A stretch of DNA of 64,000 nt from Ignavibacteria bacterium (GCA_025612245.1 JAAXKQ010000003.1:124001-188000), one strand, 5' to 3'; shown: positions 53,159-62,821, counted from the first letter of the stretch. Made by a program: numbers and translations. Notes: a model not told the origin generated them from the sequence alone.

Positions 53159-54529
53159 ATGCTTCTATTAAAAAACTGTTCTTACATCGCCGCGCCTGAA
53201 AATGGCGGCATAATTACCAATTCAGACATACTAATTGAAGCTAACAAAATAAAGCAGATCTCAAAAGGCGTATGGGAAGACCCGGATATTCATAAAACGC
53301 TCGACTGTTCAGGCTGCATAGTAATACCCGGCCTCGTTAACACGCATCACCACTTTTTCCAGACGCTTACGCGCAACCTTCCGGACGTACAGAATGCAAA
53401 GCTGTTCGACTGGCTTACCTACCTTTATGAAATATGGAAAAACATCGACCGGGATGCGGTTTACTATTCCACAATGCTCGCCGTTGGAGAGCTCCTAAAG
53501 ACCGGGTGCACGCTTACAACGGACCACCATTACCTTTATCCCGAAAACTTCATGGGTGACCTTATAGGCACACAGTTCGAAGCCGCCGGAAAGCTCGGCA
53601 TACGCTTCTCCCCTTCTCGAGGCTCCATGTCGCTCGGGCGCAAACAGGGCGGGCTTCCGCCCGATTCAGTCATACAAAGTGAAGAGGCAATTCTTGAAGA
53701 CAGCCAGAGGGTAATAGAAGAATACAACGACCCTTCTGAAGACTCCATGAGGAGAATTGTTCTGGCCCCCTGCTCCCCTTTTTCCGTCACCAAGGCCAAC
53801 ATGAGAAAAACCGCCCAGCTTGCCAGGAAATATAACGTAAGGCTGCATACGCACCTGGCGGAAACAAAAGACGAAGAAGCCTTCTGCAATGATGTGTTCG
53901 GGAAAAATCCTCTTGCATTGATGGAAGAGGTGGAATTTCTGGGTGAAGACGTGTTCTTTGCGCACGGGGTTTTCTTTAATGACGAGGAATTACGCGTCCT
54001 TGCCAACACAAAAACCTCCATTGCGCACTGCCCTTCATCCAATATGAGGCTCGGTTCCGGCGTGGCAAGAGTTAAAGACATGCTGAAGCTTGGAATTAAC
54101 GTGGGCCTTGCCGTGGACGGCTCGGCGTCAAACGATACTTCGGACATGCTTGCCGAGCTCAGAAATGCGCTTTTGCTGCAAAGGGTTATAAATGGGGCCG
54201 ACGCCCTGAGGTGCCGGGAAGTATTTAAGATGGCAACTGAAAACGGGGCCCGAATGCTGAACTTCAGTAAAACCGGCAAAATTAAGCCCGGCTACCTGGC
54301 CGACCTTGCGGTCTTCGACCTGAACCGCCTTGAATATACGGGAAGCCTTTCCGACCCCCTTGCAGCACTCATTTTTTCCGGAATAAGCCACCAGACGAAA
54401 TACACAATAGTAAACGGCAAAGTCACGGTTGAAAACGGATACCTCGTAGGTGAAGACGAAGAGTACCTGATAAAAAAAGGAAACGAGGCATCAGAGAGGC
54501 TCCTTAAGGTACTCAGGCAGGCAATTTAA
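53159..54529 (+). CDS. 8-oxoguanine/guanine deaminase-like amidohydrolase
   Basis: The 456-residue metal-dependent amidohydrolase has NTHHHFFQTLTRN (metal ligands), RGSMSLGRKQGGLPPDSVIQSEE, LAPCSPFSVT, LHTHLAET, AHCPSSNMRLGSG and AVDGSASNDTSDML. The residues around RGSMSLGRKQGGLPPD are those of the 8-oxoguanine deaminase group, which converts 8-oxoguanine to urate; relatives include AtzB and SsnA. It fits between two xanthine-dehydrogenase units, supplying urate directly from oxidised guanine. Substrate choice between guanine and 8-oxoguanine is not certain. Confidence 0.82.
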   Translation: MLLLKNCSYIAAPENGGIITNSDILIEANKIKQISKGVWEDPDIHKTLDCSGCIVIPGLVNTHHHFFQTLTRNLPDVQNAKLFDWLTYLYEIWKNIDRDAVYYSTMLAVGELLKTGCTLTTDHHYLYPENFMGDLIGTQFEAAGKLGIRFSPSRGSMSLGRKQGGLPPDSVIQSEEAILEDSQRVIEEYNDPSEDSMRRIVLAPCSPFSVTKANMRKTAQLARKYNVRLHTHLAETKDEEAFCNDVFGKNPLALMEEVEFLGEDVFFAHGVFFNDEELRVLANTKTSIAHCPSSNMRLGSGVARVKDMLKLGINVGLAVDGSASNDTSDMLAELRNALLLQRVINGADALRCREVFKMATENGARMLNFSKTGKIKPGYLADLAVFDLNRLEYTGSLSDPLAALIFSGISHQTKYTIVNGKVTVENGYLVGEDEEYLIKKGNEASERLLKVLRQAI

Positions 54530-54553
54530 TTTTTAACATAAAAGGCAAACAAT

Positions 54554-55378
54554 ATGCTTTCAGAAAACCTCACCTGGGAATTCCCTTCTTCAGCAGAAGA
54601 AGCCGCAGGGCTACTTTTAAGACCCGGCGCACTTTTGCACGCAGGAGGGACCAGAATACTCAAGACCTGCCCAAAGTCTGTAAAGCTGCTCATTGACACA
54701 GGCGGCCTCGGCCTTGATTACATTAACTTTACCGATAATGCTTACTACATCGGTTCGGGGGTGACATTCTCCGAAATAGTTAAATACCCCGCGAAAGGCA
54801 AAAGCCTCCCGCTTCTTCAGTCATCACTTTCCGGGGCGGCCTCAACTCCCCTCAGGAACAGAATTACCATCGGGGGCTCTCTGAAGGATTTTCCCCTTTG
54901 GAGCAGCCTTTATGCCCCTTTAATTGCACTTAAAGCCAGGGTTGAAATTCTAACGGACAAGCCCGCAATCCACACCGTGGAAGACTACGTGTCTTCCGGA
55001 ATAATAAAGACAAAGCATTTAATTAAGCACCTGATAATTGACGAAGAATCCGGTTTAATTTCAGGCGTAAAGAAGTTTTCTATCCTTAAGTTCCAGTACC
55101 CGGCCTTCACCATTGCAATTGCACTCTGCATGAAGGGAAGGATGGTTGAAGATGCCCGCCTGGTAATTACGGGGGTCAGGAACAGGTTTATGAGGTTTAC
55201 AAAAGCCGAAGAAATGCTCAAAGGCAAAACGCTTAATGAGCTCACACTTGAGGAGGTGCACAGGCACATAAGCCCCTCTTTTATGTCCGACTATAAGTTC
55301 AGCGCCTCTTATAAGGAAAAGGCGGCACGCATAATTTTCATGGATCTTTTCAAAGAAATAAAAGGGGGTATGAGATGA
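54554..55378 (+). CDS. FAD-binding subunit of a second molybdenum hydroxylase
   Basis: The 274-residue subunit resembles the FAD_binding_5 family: ALLHAGGTRILK, then YIGSGVTFSEI and ASTPLRNRITIGGSLKDFPLWSSL. The last segment normally reads TIGGN(x)xxxSPxSD; here Asn is replaced by Ser and the Ser-Pro-x-Ser-Asp is changed, so FAD or NAD handling may differ. It overlaps the following [2Fe-2S] gene by four bases (ATGA), indicating translational coupling. A separate FAD chain distinguishes this enzyme from the first xanthine dehydrogenase. Confidence 0.75.
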   Translation: MLSENLTWEFPSSAEEAAGLLLRPGALLHAGGTRILKTCPKSVKLLIDTGGLGLDYINFTDNAYYIGSGVTFSEIVKYPAKGKSLPLLQSSLSGAASTPLRNRITIGGSLKDFPLWSSLYAPLIALKARVEILTDKPAIHTVEDYVSSGIIKTKHLIKHLIIDEESGLISGVKKFSILKFQYPAFTIAIALCMKGRMVEDARLVITGVRNRFMRFTKAEEMLKGKTLNELTLEEVHRHISPSFMSDYKFSASYKEKAARIIFMDLFKEIKGGMR

Positions 55379-55878
55379 AAATTTCCATTAACATAAACTC
55401 ACGCCTAAAAGAACTTGAAGTCAAGCCCAATGAAACGCTTCTTTCAGCATTAAGAAATAACGGCTACACGGAGGTAAAATGCGGGTGCAGTGAAGGTGAA
55501 TGCGGCGCCTGCCTGGTACTGCTGGATGAAAAGCCCGTCAACTCCTGCCAGGTGCTCGCTATGAGCATAAGAAATAAACAAGTTAAAACGGTAAAGGGCA
55601 TTGGAACGCTCTACCTCCCGCACTTAATTCAAAAAGCTTTTGTTGAAGCCGGAGCCGACCAGTGCGGCTTCTGTTCCCCGGGCATGATCGTTGCCTCATA
55701 CAGCATTCTTAAGGAAACCGGAAACAGGCCCTCGAAAGAAGACATAAGGCGAGGCCTGGATGGGAATCTCTGCCGCTGCACGGGCTACGTTAAGATAATT
55801 GAAGCCGTCGGAATGGCGGCAGAAAAGTCCCTTCAGGAAGAAACTCAAAAGCCGGAGGCGGTATGTACAAATATGTAA
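55375..55878 (+). CDS. [2Fe-2S] subunit of the second molybdenum hydroxylase
   Basis: The 167-residue subunit contains KCGCSEGECGACLVLLDEKPVNSC and QCGFCSPGMIVAS ... GNLCRCTGYVKI, the paired [2Fe-2S] sites of molybdenum hydroxylases. It carries electrons from molybdenum to the FAD subunit. It overlaps the genes on both sides (4 bases with the FAD gene, 16 with the molybdenum gene), so the three chains form one complex. Length matches the family's usual 150-170 residues. Confidence 0.9.
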   Translation: MKISININSRLKELEVKPNETLLSALRNNGYTEVKCGCSEGECGACLVLLDEKPVNSCQVLAMSIRNKQVKTVKGIGTLYLPHLIQKAFVEAGADQCGFCSPGMIVASYSILKETGNRPSKEDIRRGLDGNLCRCTGYVKIIEAVGMAAEKSLQEETQKPEAVCTNM

Positions 55879-58184
55879 ATAAACCGGCAGAGAAAATTGA
55901 CGGGCTTTCGCTTGTTACTGGTGAGGAGAAATTCACGGACGACTTTACATATAACGACATGCTTTATGTGGCAATACTGCACTCGGGCTACGCGCACGCA
56001 AAAATTGAGGAGCTGGATGAGTCGGAAGCACTTAAAACAAAAGGCGTTGCCGGGGTTCTTTCTTACAAGAATACCAGCAGCATACTTTATACGACGGCTG
56101 GACAGGGTTATCCGGAGCCATCCCCTTACGACACGCGAATTTTTAATGACGTAATGAGGTTTGTAGGCGACAACGTCTGTGCCGTTGCAGCCGAAAGCAG
56201 GGAGATTGCAGAAGAGGCATTAAAGAAAATAAAAGTCCGCTTCAGTCTGCGTAATGCGGTGCTGGATTTTGAGAAGTCTGAATCCTCAGGCATCATAATC
56301 CATAAGGACGACAACTCTCACGCAAAGATTCCCGTTTACTTTAACCCTTCGGAAAACCTGGCCTCAAAGGTCGAGGCTTCAGTTGGAAGCTTTGAACGGG
56401 CTTTTGAAACTGCCCCTAAGAAGCTCACGTGCACTTTTTATACTCAGTATGCCTCCCATTGTGCAATTGAGCCCCATGCAGCCGTAACCTGGCTGGATAG
56501 CCGCGGGCGCCTGGTAATACAGTCGACCACGCAGGTGCCGTTCCACGTAAGAAGAATAGTCTCTTCGGTCTGCCAGATTCCAATTTCTAAAATAAGAGTC
56601 ATAAAGCCCAGAATCGGGGGCGGCTTTGGAGGCAAACAGGAAGTTCTTCTTGAACCCGTTGCGGCCTTATTTACATGGCGCACAAAACGCCCGGCAAAGC
56701 TCGTTTACTCCAGGAAAGAAGTTTTCACCTCGGCCCGAACACGCCACCAGTACAGAACCGTATTCAAGGCAGGCTATGACACTGACGGGAAAATTACGGC
56801 ACTTCACCTCGATGCCCTCGAGAACTCCGGGGCCTACGGCTCGCACGCCCTTACAGTGCTTTCCAACGCAGGATCCAAAACGCTGCCCCTGCTGAACAAG
56901 ATCGAAAACCTTAAGTTTACCGGAAAAGGAGTCTATACGAACCTTCCCTGCGGAGGCGCCTACAGGGGCTACGGCGCAACGGAAGCTTACTTCGGACTTG
57001 GACAGATTGTTGACATGGTCTGCCAGGAGACGGGAGAAGACATAGTTGAATATTATAAAAAGTGGACCATTAAGCCGGGAGAAACCTCGCCCGTTTTCCA
57101 GGCGCTCGGTGAAGGTAAAGAAGGCGTTGCAATGACAATCGGGTCCTCCTCGCTTGAGGAGTGCATTACCATTGGCGCCAGGGAATCGCAGTGGTACGAA
57201 AAAAGAAAACTCTACTCTCACAGCACAGGATATAACGACGGGCGTTATAAAAGAGGAATCGGCATGAGCGTCCTCATGCAGGGCTCGGCAATTGCCGAGG
57301 TGGACATGGCATCGGCATATATGAAAATGAATGACGACGGAAGCTTTAACCTTCTTACTGGCGCAACGGACCTCGGTACGGGTTCCGATACCATTCTCTC
57401 CCAGATTGCCTCCGAAGTGCTGGACATACCATTAAGCCAGATTGTAGTTACTTCTTCCGACACCGACTTTACCCCCTTTGATAAAGGCGCCTACGCATCC
57501 TCGACGACCTATCTTTCGGGGCAGGCGGTAAAAAAATGCGCCGAGGGGATAAAAAAGCAGATACTGAAGACCGGGGCTGAAATGTTGAATGTGAAACTGG
57601 ATCTGGTTGAATTAAAAAACGGCTTTGTCACCTCAAAAGTGGGCCTTTCCAGGGTATCTTTCGAGGAAGTCTGCCGATACAGCTTTTATGAGAAAAACCA
57701 GTACCAGATACAGGCTTCGGCCTCTCATGTATCCCCTAAGTCACCTCCCCCCTTCGCGGCTCACTTTGCCGAAATTGAGGTCGACTCAATGACAGGAATA
57801 ATACAAGTCCTTAATTATGTAGCCGCCGTGGACTGCGGCCTGCCAATTAATACCAGGCTTGCCGAGGGACAGGCAGAAGGGGCAATAATAAACGGCCTGG
57901 CCTATGCGCTATTTGAAGACTATTATTTTTCTGAAAAAGGCAGGCTCTTAAACGACTCATTCGGGAAATACGGCGTTATGACCGCAGCCGACATCCCCCC
58001 GGTTAAGGTATTTCTGGTCAGTTCCTATGAAGAAACGGGGCCTTTCGGGGCGAAGTCAATTTCCGAGATAAATATCAACGGGGCCCTGCCCTCAATTGCA
58101 AATGCTTTTTATAACGCCACGGGCAAAAGGCTCTTTTCAGCGCCTTTCACCCCTGAAAAAGTCCTAGAGGCCCTCGAAAAATAA
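55863..58184 (+). CDS. Molybdopterin subunit of the second molybdenum hydroxylase
   Basis: The 773-residue subunit has GGGFGGKQEVLLEP (Gln where xanthine dehydrogenases have Glu), GGAYRGYGATEAYFG with the Arg, and GAKSISEININGALP with the catalytic Glu. Such Gln-bearing enzymes of the XDH family act on a range of purine or N-heterocyclic substrates, so its substrate need not be xanthine. In anaerobic purine gene clusters a second enzyme of this kind is common. It is coupled to its Fe-S subunit by a 16-base overlap. Confidence 0.85.
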   Translation: MYKYVNKPAEKIDGLSLVTGEEKFTDDFTYNDMLYVAILHSGYAHAKIEELDESEALKTKGVAGVLSYKNTSSILYTTAGQGYPEPSPYDTRIFNDVMRFVGDNVCAVAAESREIAEEALKKIKVRFSLRNAVLDFEKSESSGIIIHKDDNSHAKIPVYFNPSENLASKVEASVGSFERAFETAPKKLTCTFYTQYASHCAIEPHAAVTWLDSRGRLVIQSTTQVPFHVRRIVSSVCQIPISKIRVIKPRIGGGFGGKQEVLLEPVAALFTWRTKRPAKLVYSRKEVFTSARTRHQYRTVFKAGYDTDGKITALHLDALENSGAYGSHALTVLSNAGSKTLPLLNKIENLKFTGKGVYTNLPCGGAYRGYGATEAYFGLGQIVDMVCQETGEDIVEYYKKWTIKPGETSPVFQALGEGKEGVAMTIGSSSLEECITIGARESQWYEKRKLYSHSTGYNDGRYKRGIGMSVLMQGSAIAEVDMASAYMKMNDDGSFNLLTGATDLGTGSDTILSQIASEVLDIPLSQIVVTSSDTDFTPFDKGAYASSTTYLSGQAVKKCAEGIKKQILKTGAEMLNVKLDLVELKNGFVTSKVGLSRVSFEEVCRYSFYEKNQYQIQASASHVSPKSPPPFAAHFAEIEVDSMTGIIQVLNYVAAVDCGLPINTRLAEGQAEGAIINGLAYALFEDYYFSEKGRLLNDSFGKYGVMTAADIPPVKVFLVSSYEETGPFGAKSISEININGALPSIANAFYNATGKRLFSAPFTPEKVLEALEK

Positions 58185-58232
58185 AGGATGATAATTTTCA
58201 GATGGATTTAACCTTACAAAATTGAAAGCATT

Positions 58233-59651
58233 ATGATACTAAAAAACTGCCTCATTTACGACGAGACCACCCAAAAGGAAAGGCTTACTGATATCCTTTT
58301 TACAGACAAGATTTTGGGCGTGGGAGAAAACCTTTCCGGCATACTCACTGAAATTTCTGCAAAGACCTACAGCCTGAAAGACCTTAAGAGCGAGGATGTC
58401 AATAAAATTAACAGTGAGCCTGAGACTTCAATAATTGATGCCGGCGGAGTAATTGCAATTCCCGGCGGAATTGATCCGCACGTCCACTTCGACACTCCTG
58501 GATATACGGAAAGGGAGGATTTTTACCATGGCAGCATGTCGGCTGCCGCCGGAGGCGTTACAACCGTAATTGACATGCCCTGCACTTCAGTTCCTCCTGT
58601 TACAAACGCCGTGAGCTTCGATGTGAAGGCGCAGGCCGTTAAATCGGAAGCGGTTACCGATTATTGTTTCTTTGGAGGCGTGGATGCAAGGGACTTTAAG
58701 CCGCTTGAAAAAAACATGCGTGAACTCCTTGAGCGCGGTGTAAAAGGTTTCAAGACTTATTTTACCAGCGGCATGGCTTCTTACCCGAGGGTTACGAAAT
58801 TTCAGTTCTTCAAGATTATGCAGAAAGCAAAAGAACTCAACAGCCTTGTTCTTTTGCACGCAGAGGACTATGAACTAATAAGGGAGCTGGAAAATGAGCT
58901 AAAGGACAGGCCCGACGACTTTAACAGGTACTATATGTCGAGGCCTGCAATGGCTGAAATACTGGCTGTCTCACACGCCGTTGAAATTACAAGGGCAGTC
59001 CAGGGAAGGCTCCACGTTGTTCACGTTGCCTCTTCTGCTGCGGCAAGGATAATAAATGATGCCCTTGGCGGGCTAGACATATCATACGAAACGTGCCCGC
59101 ATTACCTTTATTTTACGAATAAAGACTATGAATTAAAGGGTTCGTCTTTAAAGACCATGCCGGGTGTAAAGGATAAAGCCGACAGGGAATGGCTCTGGCA
59201 TTACCTTAAAGAAGGGCAATGCTCCTTTGTAGCTTCAGACCATGCGCCGGCCAGCTTAAAGGAGAAAAGCACGGGCTCATTCCAGATGGATTATGGCGGA
59301 ATTCCGGGAACGCAGACCATGATTCCTCTTGTTTTCTCCGAGGGATACATGAAAGGGCGCATAGGCTTAAAAAAGCTCGTTGAGGTTACTTCCCGAAACG
59401 CCGCTCTCAGATACAATATTTATCCTAAAAAAGGGTGCATGCTTAAGGGCTCGGATGCCGACCTGACGCTCTTGGATAAGAATGAAAGCTTCACTTTCAG
59501 GAAAGAAGACCTCCTTTCCAAGGGCGAGACTTCACCTTTTTTTGGAGAAACTTTCCTGGGGAAAGTCAGGCTTACAATCCTTCGGGGTAAAATCATCTAT
59601 AGCAGCGCAGGTGGAATTGCGGTAAAGAAAGGATATGGAAGATATTTATGA
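58233..59651 (+). CDS. Allantoinase/hydantoinase-like cyclic amidohydrolase
   Basis: The 472-residue protein of the dihydroorotase/allantoinase/hydantoinase superfamily has PHVHFDTPGYTEREDFYHGS, MSAAAGGVTTVIDMPCTSVPPVTNA, the carboxylated-lysine region RGVKGFKTYF, LLHAED, VVHVAS and VASDHAPAS. The pattern is closest to AllB-type allantoinases, but relatives open other purine-derived rings. In this operon it would open the ring of a urate-derived compound. It lies last in the operon before a bidirectional terminator. Confidence 0.8.
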   Translation: MILKNCLIYDETTQKERLTDILFTDKILGVGENLSGILTEISAKTYSLKDLKSEDVNKINSEPETSIIDAGGVIAIPGGIDPHVHFDTPGYTEREDFYHGSMSAAAGGVTTVIDMPCTSVPPVTNAVSFDVKAQAVKSEAVTDYCFFGGVDARDFKPLEKNMRELLERGVKGFKTYFTSGMASYPRVTKFQFFKIMQKAKELNSLVLLHAEDYELIRELENELKDRPDDFNRYYMSRPAMAEILAVSHAVEITRAVQGRLHVVHVASSAAARIINDALGGLDISYETCPHYLYFTNKDYELKGSSLKTMPGVKDKADREWLWHYLKEGQCSFVASDHAPASLKEKSTGSFQMDYGGIPGTQTMIPLVFSEGYMKGRIGLKKLVEVTSRNAALRYNIYPKKGCMLKGSDADLTLLDKNESFTFRKEDLLSKGETSPFFGETFLGKVRLTILRGKIIYSSAGGIAVKKGYGRYL

Positions 59652-59656
59652 AAAAA

Positions 59657-59686
59657 AAATCCCGGCAGATGCGTGCCGGGATTTTT
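59657..59686. terminator. Bidirectional terminator at the purine-operon end
   Basis: AAATCCCGGCA pairs with TGCCGGGATTT around a short loop, with A and T runs on both sides. It ends the plus-strand operon and can also terminate the convergent NTF2-like gene. Confidence 0.85.
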
Positions 59687-59711
59687 ATTGAATTCCGCTA
59701 AAAAAAGAAAC

Positions 59712-60146
59712 TTACTTTTTCTTTTCAACCGTAAGAGCTGAATTAACAATTTTCCAGCTTCCGTCAACCTTCATCAGTGTAACATACTCAACCTGTATTA
59801 ATCTTGCATCTGTAAGCTCAATCTTAGCCATTGCCAGATTTTCGTTTACGTCAACCGAATTGATTGTAAGATTTCTTTCCCATCCGCCGATTTTACCTGA
59901 TTTTACAGAGCTGATGTAATCCTCTGCTAAAAGCTGGGAAAAACGATTGTTGATTTTGTTGAAGGTTGAAAATGTAGCATTTGAAGAAAGAAGCTGCTGA
60001 AGATTTGAAACGTTTTTAGTATCTGTAGCTTTTACATAGCTTGATACGGCCTGCTTAACCTCTTCTTCTCCGGGAACACCTGCCTTAACGGTAAGAGATA
60101 GGCATAAAACAGATACAAATAGCAATAAATAACGCTGGATCCTCAT
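59712..60146 (-). CDS. Exported NTF2-like/SnoaL-type small protein
   Basis: The 144-residue protein has a signal peptide ending VKAG and the alpha-beta pattern of the NTF2-like/putative lumazine-binding superfamily: EEVKQAVSSYVKATDTKNVSNLQQLLSSNATFS and a C-terminal SWKIVNSALT. Such proteins use a cone-shaped pocket as an enzyme or binding site, but the fold gives no function. It is monocistronic between the purine operon terminator and a 336-base gap. Confidence 0.7.
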   Translation of the reverse strand: MRIQRYLLLFVSVLCLSLTVKAGVPGEEEVKQAVSSYVKATDTKNVSNLQQLLSSNATFSTFNKINNRFSQLLAEDYISSVKSGKIGGWERNLTINSVDVNENLAMAKIELTDARLIQVEYVTLMKVDGSWKIVNSALTVEKKK

Positions 60147-60482
60147 AAATACTCCATAAAATTAATTTGTTTTGACTTTTACGAGAGAGGATCTGATAAT
60201 TCCTGATTTTTGCGGCAGAAACGGCTTAAGGAGACAAATAAAATCCATTAAAAACCAACAGAAGAACTAAAACAAAGAAGAACCGCCCCTAAGTCAATCC
60301 AAGTAAACTTAATCGGAAACAATTAAATATTTACTTTCCGGCACAAAATTCGGGATACCAGATTACCTCAATTTCCCTTATTATCAGTAATTAAGACGCA
60401 TAGTAAATAAATTTTGTTCCGTTAAATTATACAAATTTCCTGATTTTTTATAATTAATTATAAAATTTCTTATTGAGCCCGA
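60147..60482. other. Intergenic region, AT-rich
   Basis: About 336 bases between the starts of the NTF2-like gene and the 3' end of xdhC. It probably holds the promoter of the NTF2-like gene and the xdhC 3' flank. No gene, terminator hairpin or structured RNA is clear. Confidence 0.4.
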
Positions 60483-61361
60483 TCATACAATTCTGCTGTA
60501 ATCAAGACGCATGTGTCTAAGCTGCCTGTCATGCCTGATGGCCTGGATTTCGGACAAAATGCTCAATGCAATCTCCTCCGGCGTATTCCCCCCAAGGTCA
60601 GCTCCGACCGGTGCATAAAGATTCTGAAGGTCAAGTTTTCCGCCTAATTCCTTTTGTACAAAGCTTATGGCTTCTTTTACTTTTCTTACCGATCCGATTA
60701 AACCGATGTATTTCATTTTCGGGTAATATTTATACAGGTAATGAAGAACATTCATGTCATTTAAATGATTATGTGTAACGATAAGGGCAAAGCTTTGCAC
60801 GTTAATATCAATAGGAGCTTTCCCTTCAGAAGGCAGTTCGGGAAAATCGGCATAATGCTTTTCGCTGCAATAGCTAAGAGGTACTTCAGCTAAGAAGTCT
60901 TCCCTGTTGTCCAGAAGAACCACGTGATAATTCAGCAGTTTAGCCATCCTCGCAACAGCCTGCCCTACGTGACCCGCGCCAAATATATAAAGCAAATCCG
61001 TTGCGCTGAAAACCTCAAAGAAAAGAGTAACTTCACCACCGCAAAGCGATGAAATTTCAATTTTACCGTCTTCTCCTTGCGCTTTTTTACTTCCTTCTTC
61101 CCGGGAAGACTCTCTTAAGACAAGGGTTTCACTTATGCACTTTATTCCTTCACGCAAGAGCTCTTTACTCCTGTTTACAGCATAGAATTCCGGTCCCCCG
61201 CCGCCAATAGTTCCCTTAAGTCTCCCCTCTTCACCTACAAGCATCTTAAAACCCGGTTTGCCGGGTGAGCTTCCCTTTGAGCTGACAATTGTAACAAGAA
61301 CCGAGGCCTTATTTTCCTTAATCCTCCGGCCGAGTTCTTCAAGAACTTCTATCATACGCAT
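60483..61361 (-). CDS. xdhC: XdhC/CoxI family molybdenum cofactor insertion protein
   Basis: The 292-residue protein has the XdhC N-terminal region ASVLVTIVSSKGSSPGKPGFKMLV and the Gly-rich GTIGGGGPEFYAV, followed by a Rossmann domain with YIFGAGHVGQAVARMAK. XdhC-type proteins bind and sulfurate Moco and deliver it to xanthine dehydrogenase. It overlaps the upstream PLP-enzyme gene by ten bases, so it is the last gene of the minus-strand operon. It probably serves both molybdenum enzymes encoded on the facing strand. Confidence 0.9.
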   Translation of the reverse strand: MRMIEVLEELGRRIKENKASVLVTIVSSKGSSPGKPGFKMLVGEEGRLKGTIGGGGPEFYAVNRSKELLREGIKCISETLVLRESSREEGSKKAQGEDGKIEISSLCGGEVTLFFEVFSATDLLYIFGAGHVGQAVARMAKLLNYHVVLLDNREDFLAEVPLSYCSEKHYADFPELPSEGKAPIDINVQSFALIVTHNHLNDMNVLHYLYKYYPKMKYIGLIGSVRKVKEAISFVQKELGGKLDLQNLYAPVGADLGGNTPEEIALSILSEIQAIRHDRQLRHMRLDYSRIV

Positions 61362-62821
61362 TCAACCTCTTTGTTAAACTCTTCAATGAGCCTGTCAATT
61401 TCCCCGGCCTGGCTTCTTATGCCGGCCCAGTATTCGGCTTCATACCACTGGCTGTTGAGCTCTTCCACGCTTTTTCCCTGCTGCTCAATCCAGGTAAAAT
61501 ATTTCAGGTTATGAATTCTTTTCCTGTCGTAGTAATTAAGCTCCTTCAGGCTCGATATATCCTTTGAAGGCATCAGGTAATGCCCGAATGCCTTTGCAGC
61601 ATCCCTTTCTGTATAATCCCCTTCTTCAGTCCTAAGTTCCTGAAGCCTGGAATTATACATGTCAGCCGAGTCGGTCAGGACGGTAAAGATAACATCGTTT
61701 TCAGTAAGTTCATAGTACCTGGCTAATTTAATTGCAGAAAGGAGGTTTGCAATGCCTGAAATCCCGCAGAGGTGCAGCTTTAAGACCACGTCGGCCGGAA
61801 TTGCCTCTTGAATCAGGAATTCCCTTCCCAAAGGCTCGTTAAAGAGCCTGAAAAGGCTCAGGCAGGCGTTGTCGTCAATATCAACAATAAGGTCCGTATT
61901 TCGCACGTTATGGATCCATGGAACGTGTTTATCCCCGATGCCTTCAATCCTGTGGCTGCCGAATCCGTTTTGCAGGAGTGTCGGGCACTGAAGGGCTTCT
62001 GTTGCGGCAATCTTGAGGTTGGGGTATTCCTCCTTCAGGCGGTCGCCCGAGGCTATTGTGCCGGCAGAACCGGTTGAAGAGACAAATGCTGAAGGCTTCA
62101 ACCTGCTGTTTTTTTTCCTCATCTGCTCAAAGAGTTCAAGAACCGCATTTCCCGTTACCTCGTAGTGCCACAGGTAATTCCCGGGCTCTTCAAACTGGTT
62201 AAATATTACAACATCCTGCCTTTGAAGCCTGAGCTCATTGCACTTATCAAAGATCTCCTTAACGTTGCTTTCAGTTCCGGGTGTGGTAATAACTTCGGCG
62301 CCGATCTCCATGAGCCAGTTAAATCTTTCCCTGCTCATCCCCTCTGGAAGAATTGCAAGAGAACTGCATCCAAGAAGAGCCGAGTTAAATACTCCGCCTC
62401 GGCAGTAATTTCCCGTTGAGGGCCAGACGGCCTTCTGCCACGTGGAATCGAAGTTTCCTGTAATGAGCTGCGGGACCAGGCAGCCGAAGGCAGCACCTAC
62501 TTTATGGGCTCCGATTGGGAACCACTTGCCGGGAAGTGCTACTATCCTTGCCTTTACACCCGTAAGCTCCTCCGGAAACTCCAGATAATTTACCCCGGAG
62601 AAAAGCCCCCCGTTTTCTTTCGGATCATTCTTCCACGTAATTCGGAACAAATTGACGGGATTTATCTCTTTCAGTCCGGTCTGCCTGAGAGATTCTTTGA
62701 CCTGTTCGGAAAGTGAGGCAGGATTTTTCATCTGCTTAAATGTAGGGATCCGTATGCTTTTTTCCCTGCACCTTTGAATGTTGTTCTTTCGCGCCTTAGT
62801 GTTGACTTCAAGATTTATCAT
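61352..62821 (-). CDS. PLP-dependent fold-II enzyme of unknown specificity
   Basis: The 489-residue protein looks like a fold-type II (cysteine-synthase/threonine-deaminase-like) PLP enzyme, longer than most. KWFPIGAHKVGAAFG contains the probable Schiff-base Lys, STGNYCRGGVFNSALLG resembles the substrate-binding Asn loop, and STGSAGTIASG the phosphate-binding Gly-rich loop. GGGAG precedes the ATG. In purine-degradation clusters PLP enzymes cleave the amino-acid-like intermediate released after ring opening; that role is inferred from context. I do not recognise a named subfamily. It sits between the cytidylyltransferase and xdhC genes. Confidence 0.65.
   Translation of the reverse strand: MINLEVNTKARKNNIQRCREKSIRIPTFKQMKNPASLSEQVKESLRQTGLKEINPVNLFRITWKNDPKENGGLFSGVNYLEFPEELTGVKARIVALPGKWFPIGAHKVGAAFGCLVPQLITGNFDSTWQKAVWPSTGNYCRGGVFNSALLGCSSLAILPEGMSRERFNWLMEIGAEVITTPGTESNVKEIFDKCNELRLQRQDVVIFNQFEEPGNYLWHYEVTGNAVLELFEQMRKKNSRLKPSAFVSSTGSAGTIASGDRLKEEYPNLKIAATEALQCPTLLQNGFGSHRIEGIGDKHVPWIHNVRNTDLIVDIDDNACLSLFRLFNEPLGREFLIQEAIPADVVLKLHLCGISGIANLLSAIKLARYYELTENDVIFTVLTDSADMYNSRLQELRTEEGDYTERDAAKAFGHYLMPSKDISSLKELNYYDRKRIHNLKYFTWIEQQGKSVEELNSQWYEAEYWAGIRSQAGEIDRLIEEFNKEVECV

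Noticed and set aside
53536-54279. 247-codon minus-strand frame inside the deaminase-like gene
   Set aside because: The sense strand has clear amidohydrolase motifs; the reverse frame is Ser/Leu-rich with no motif.
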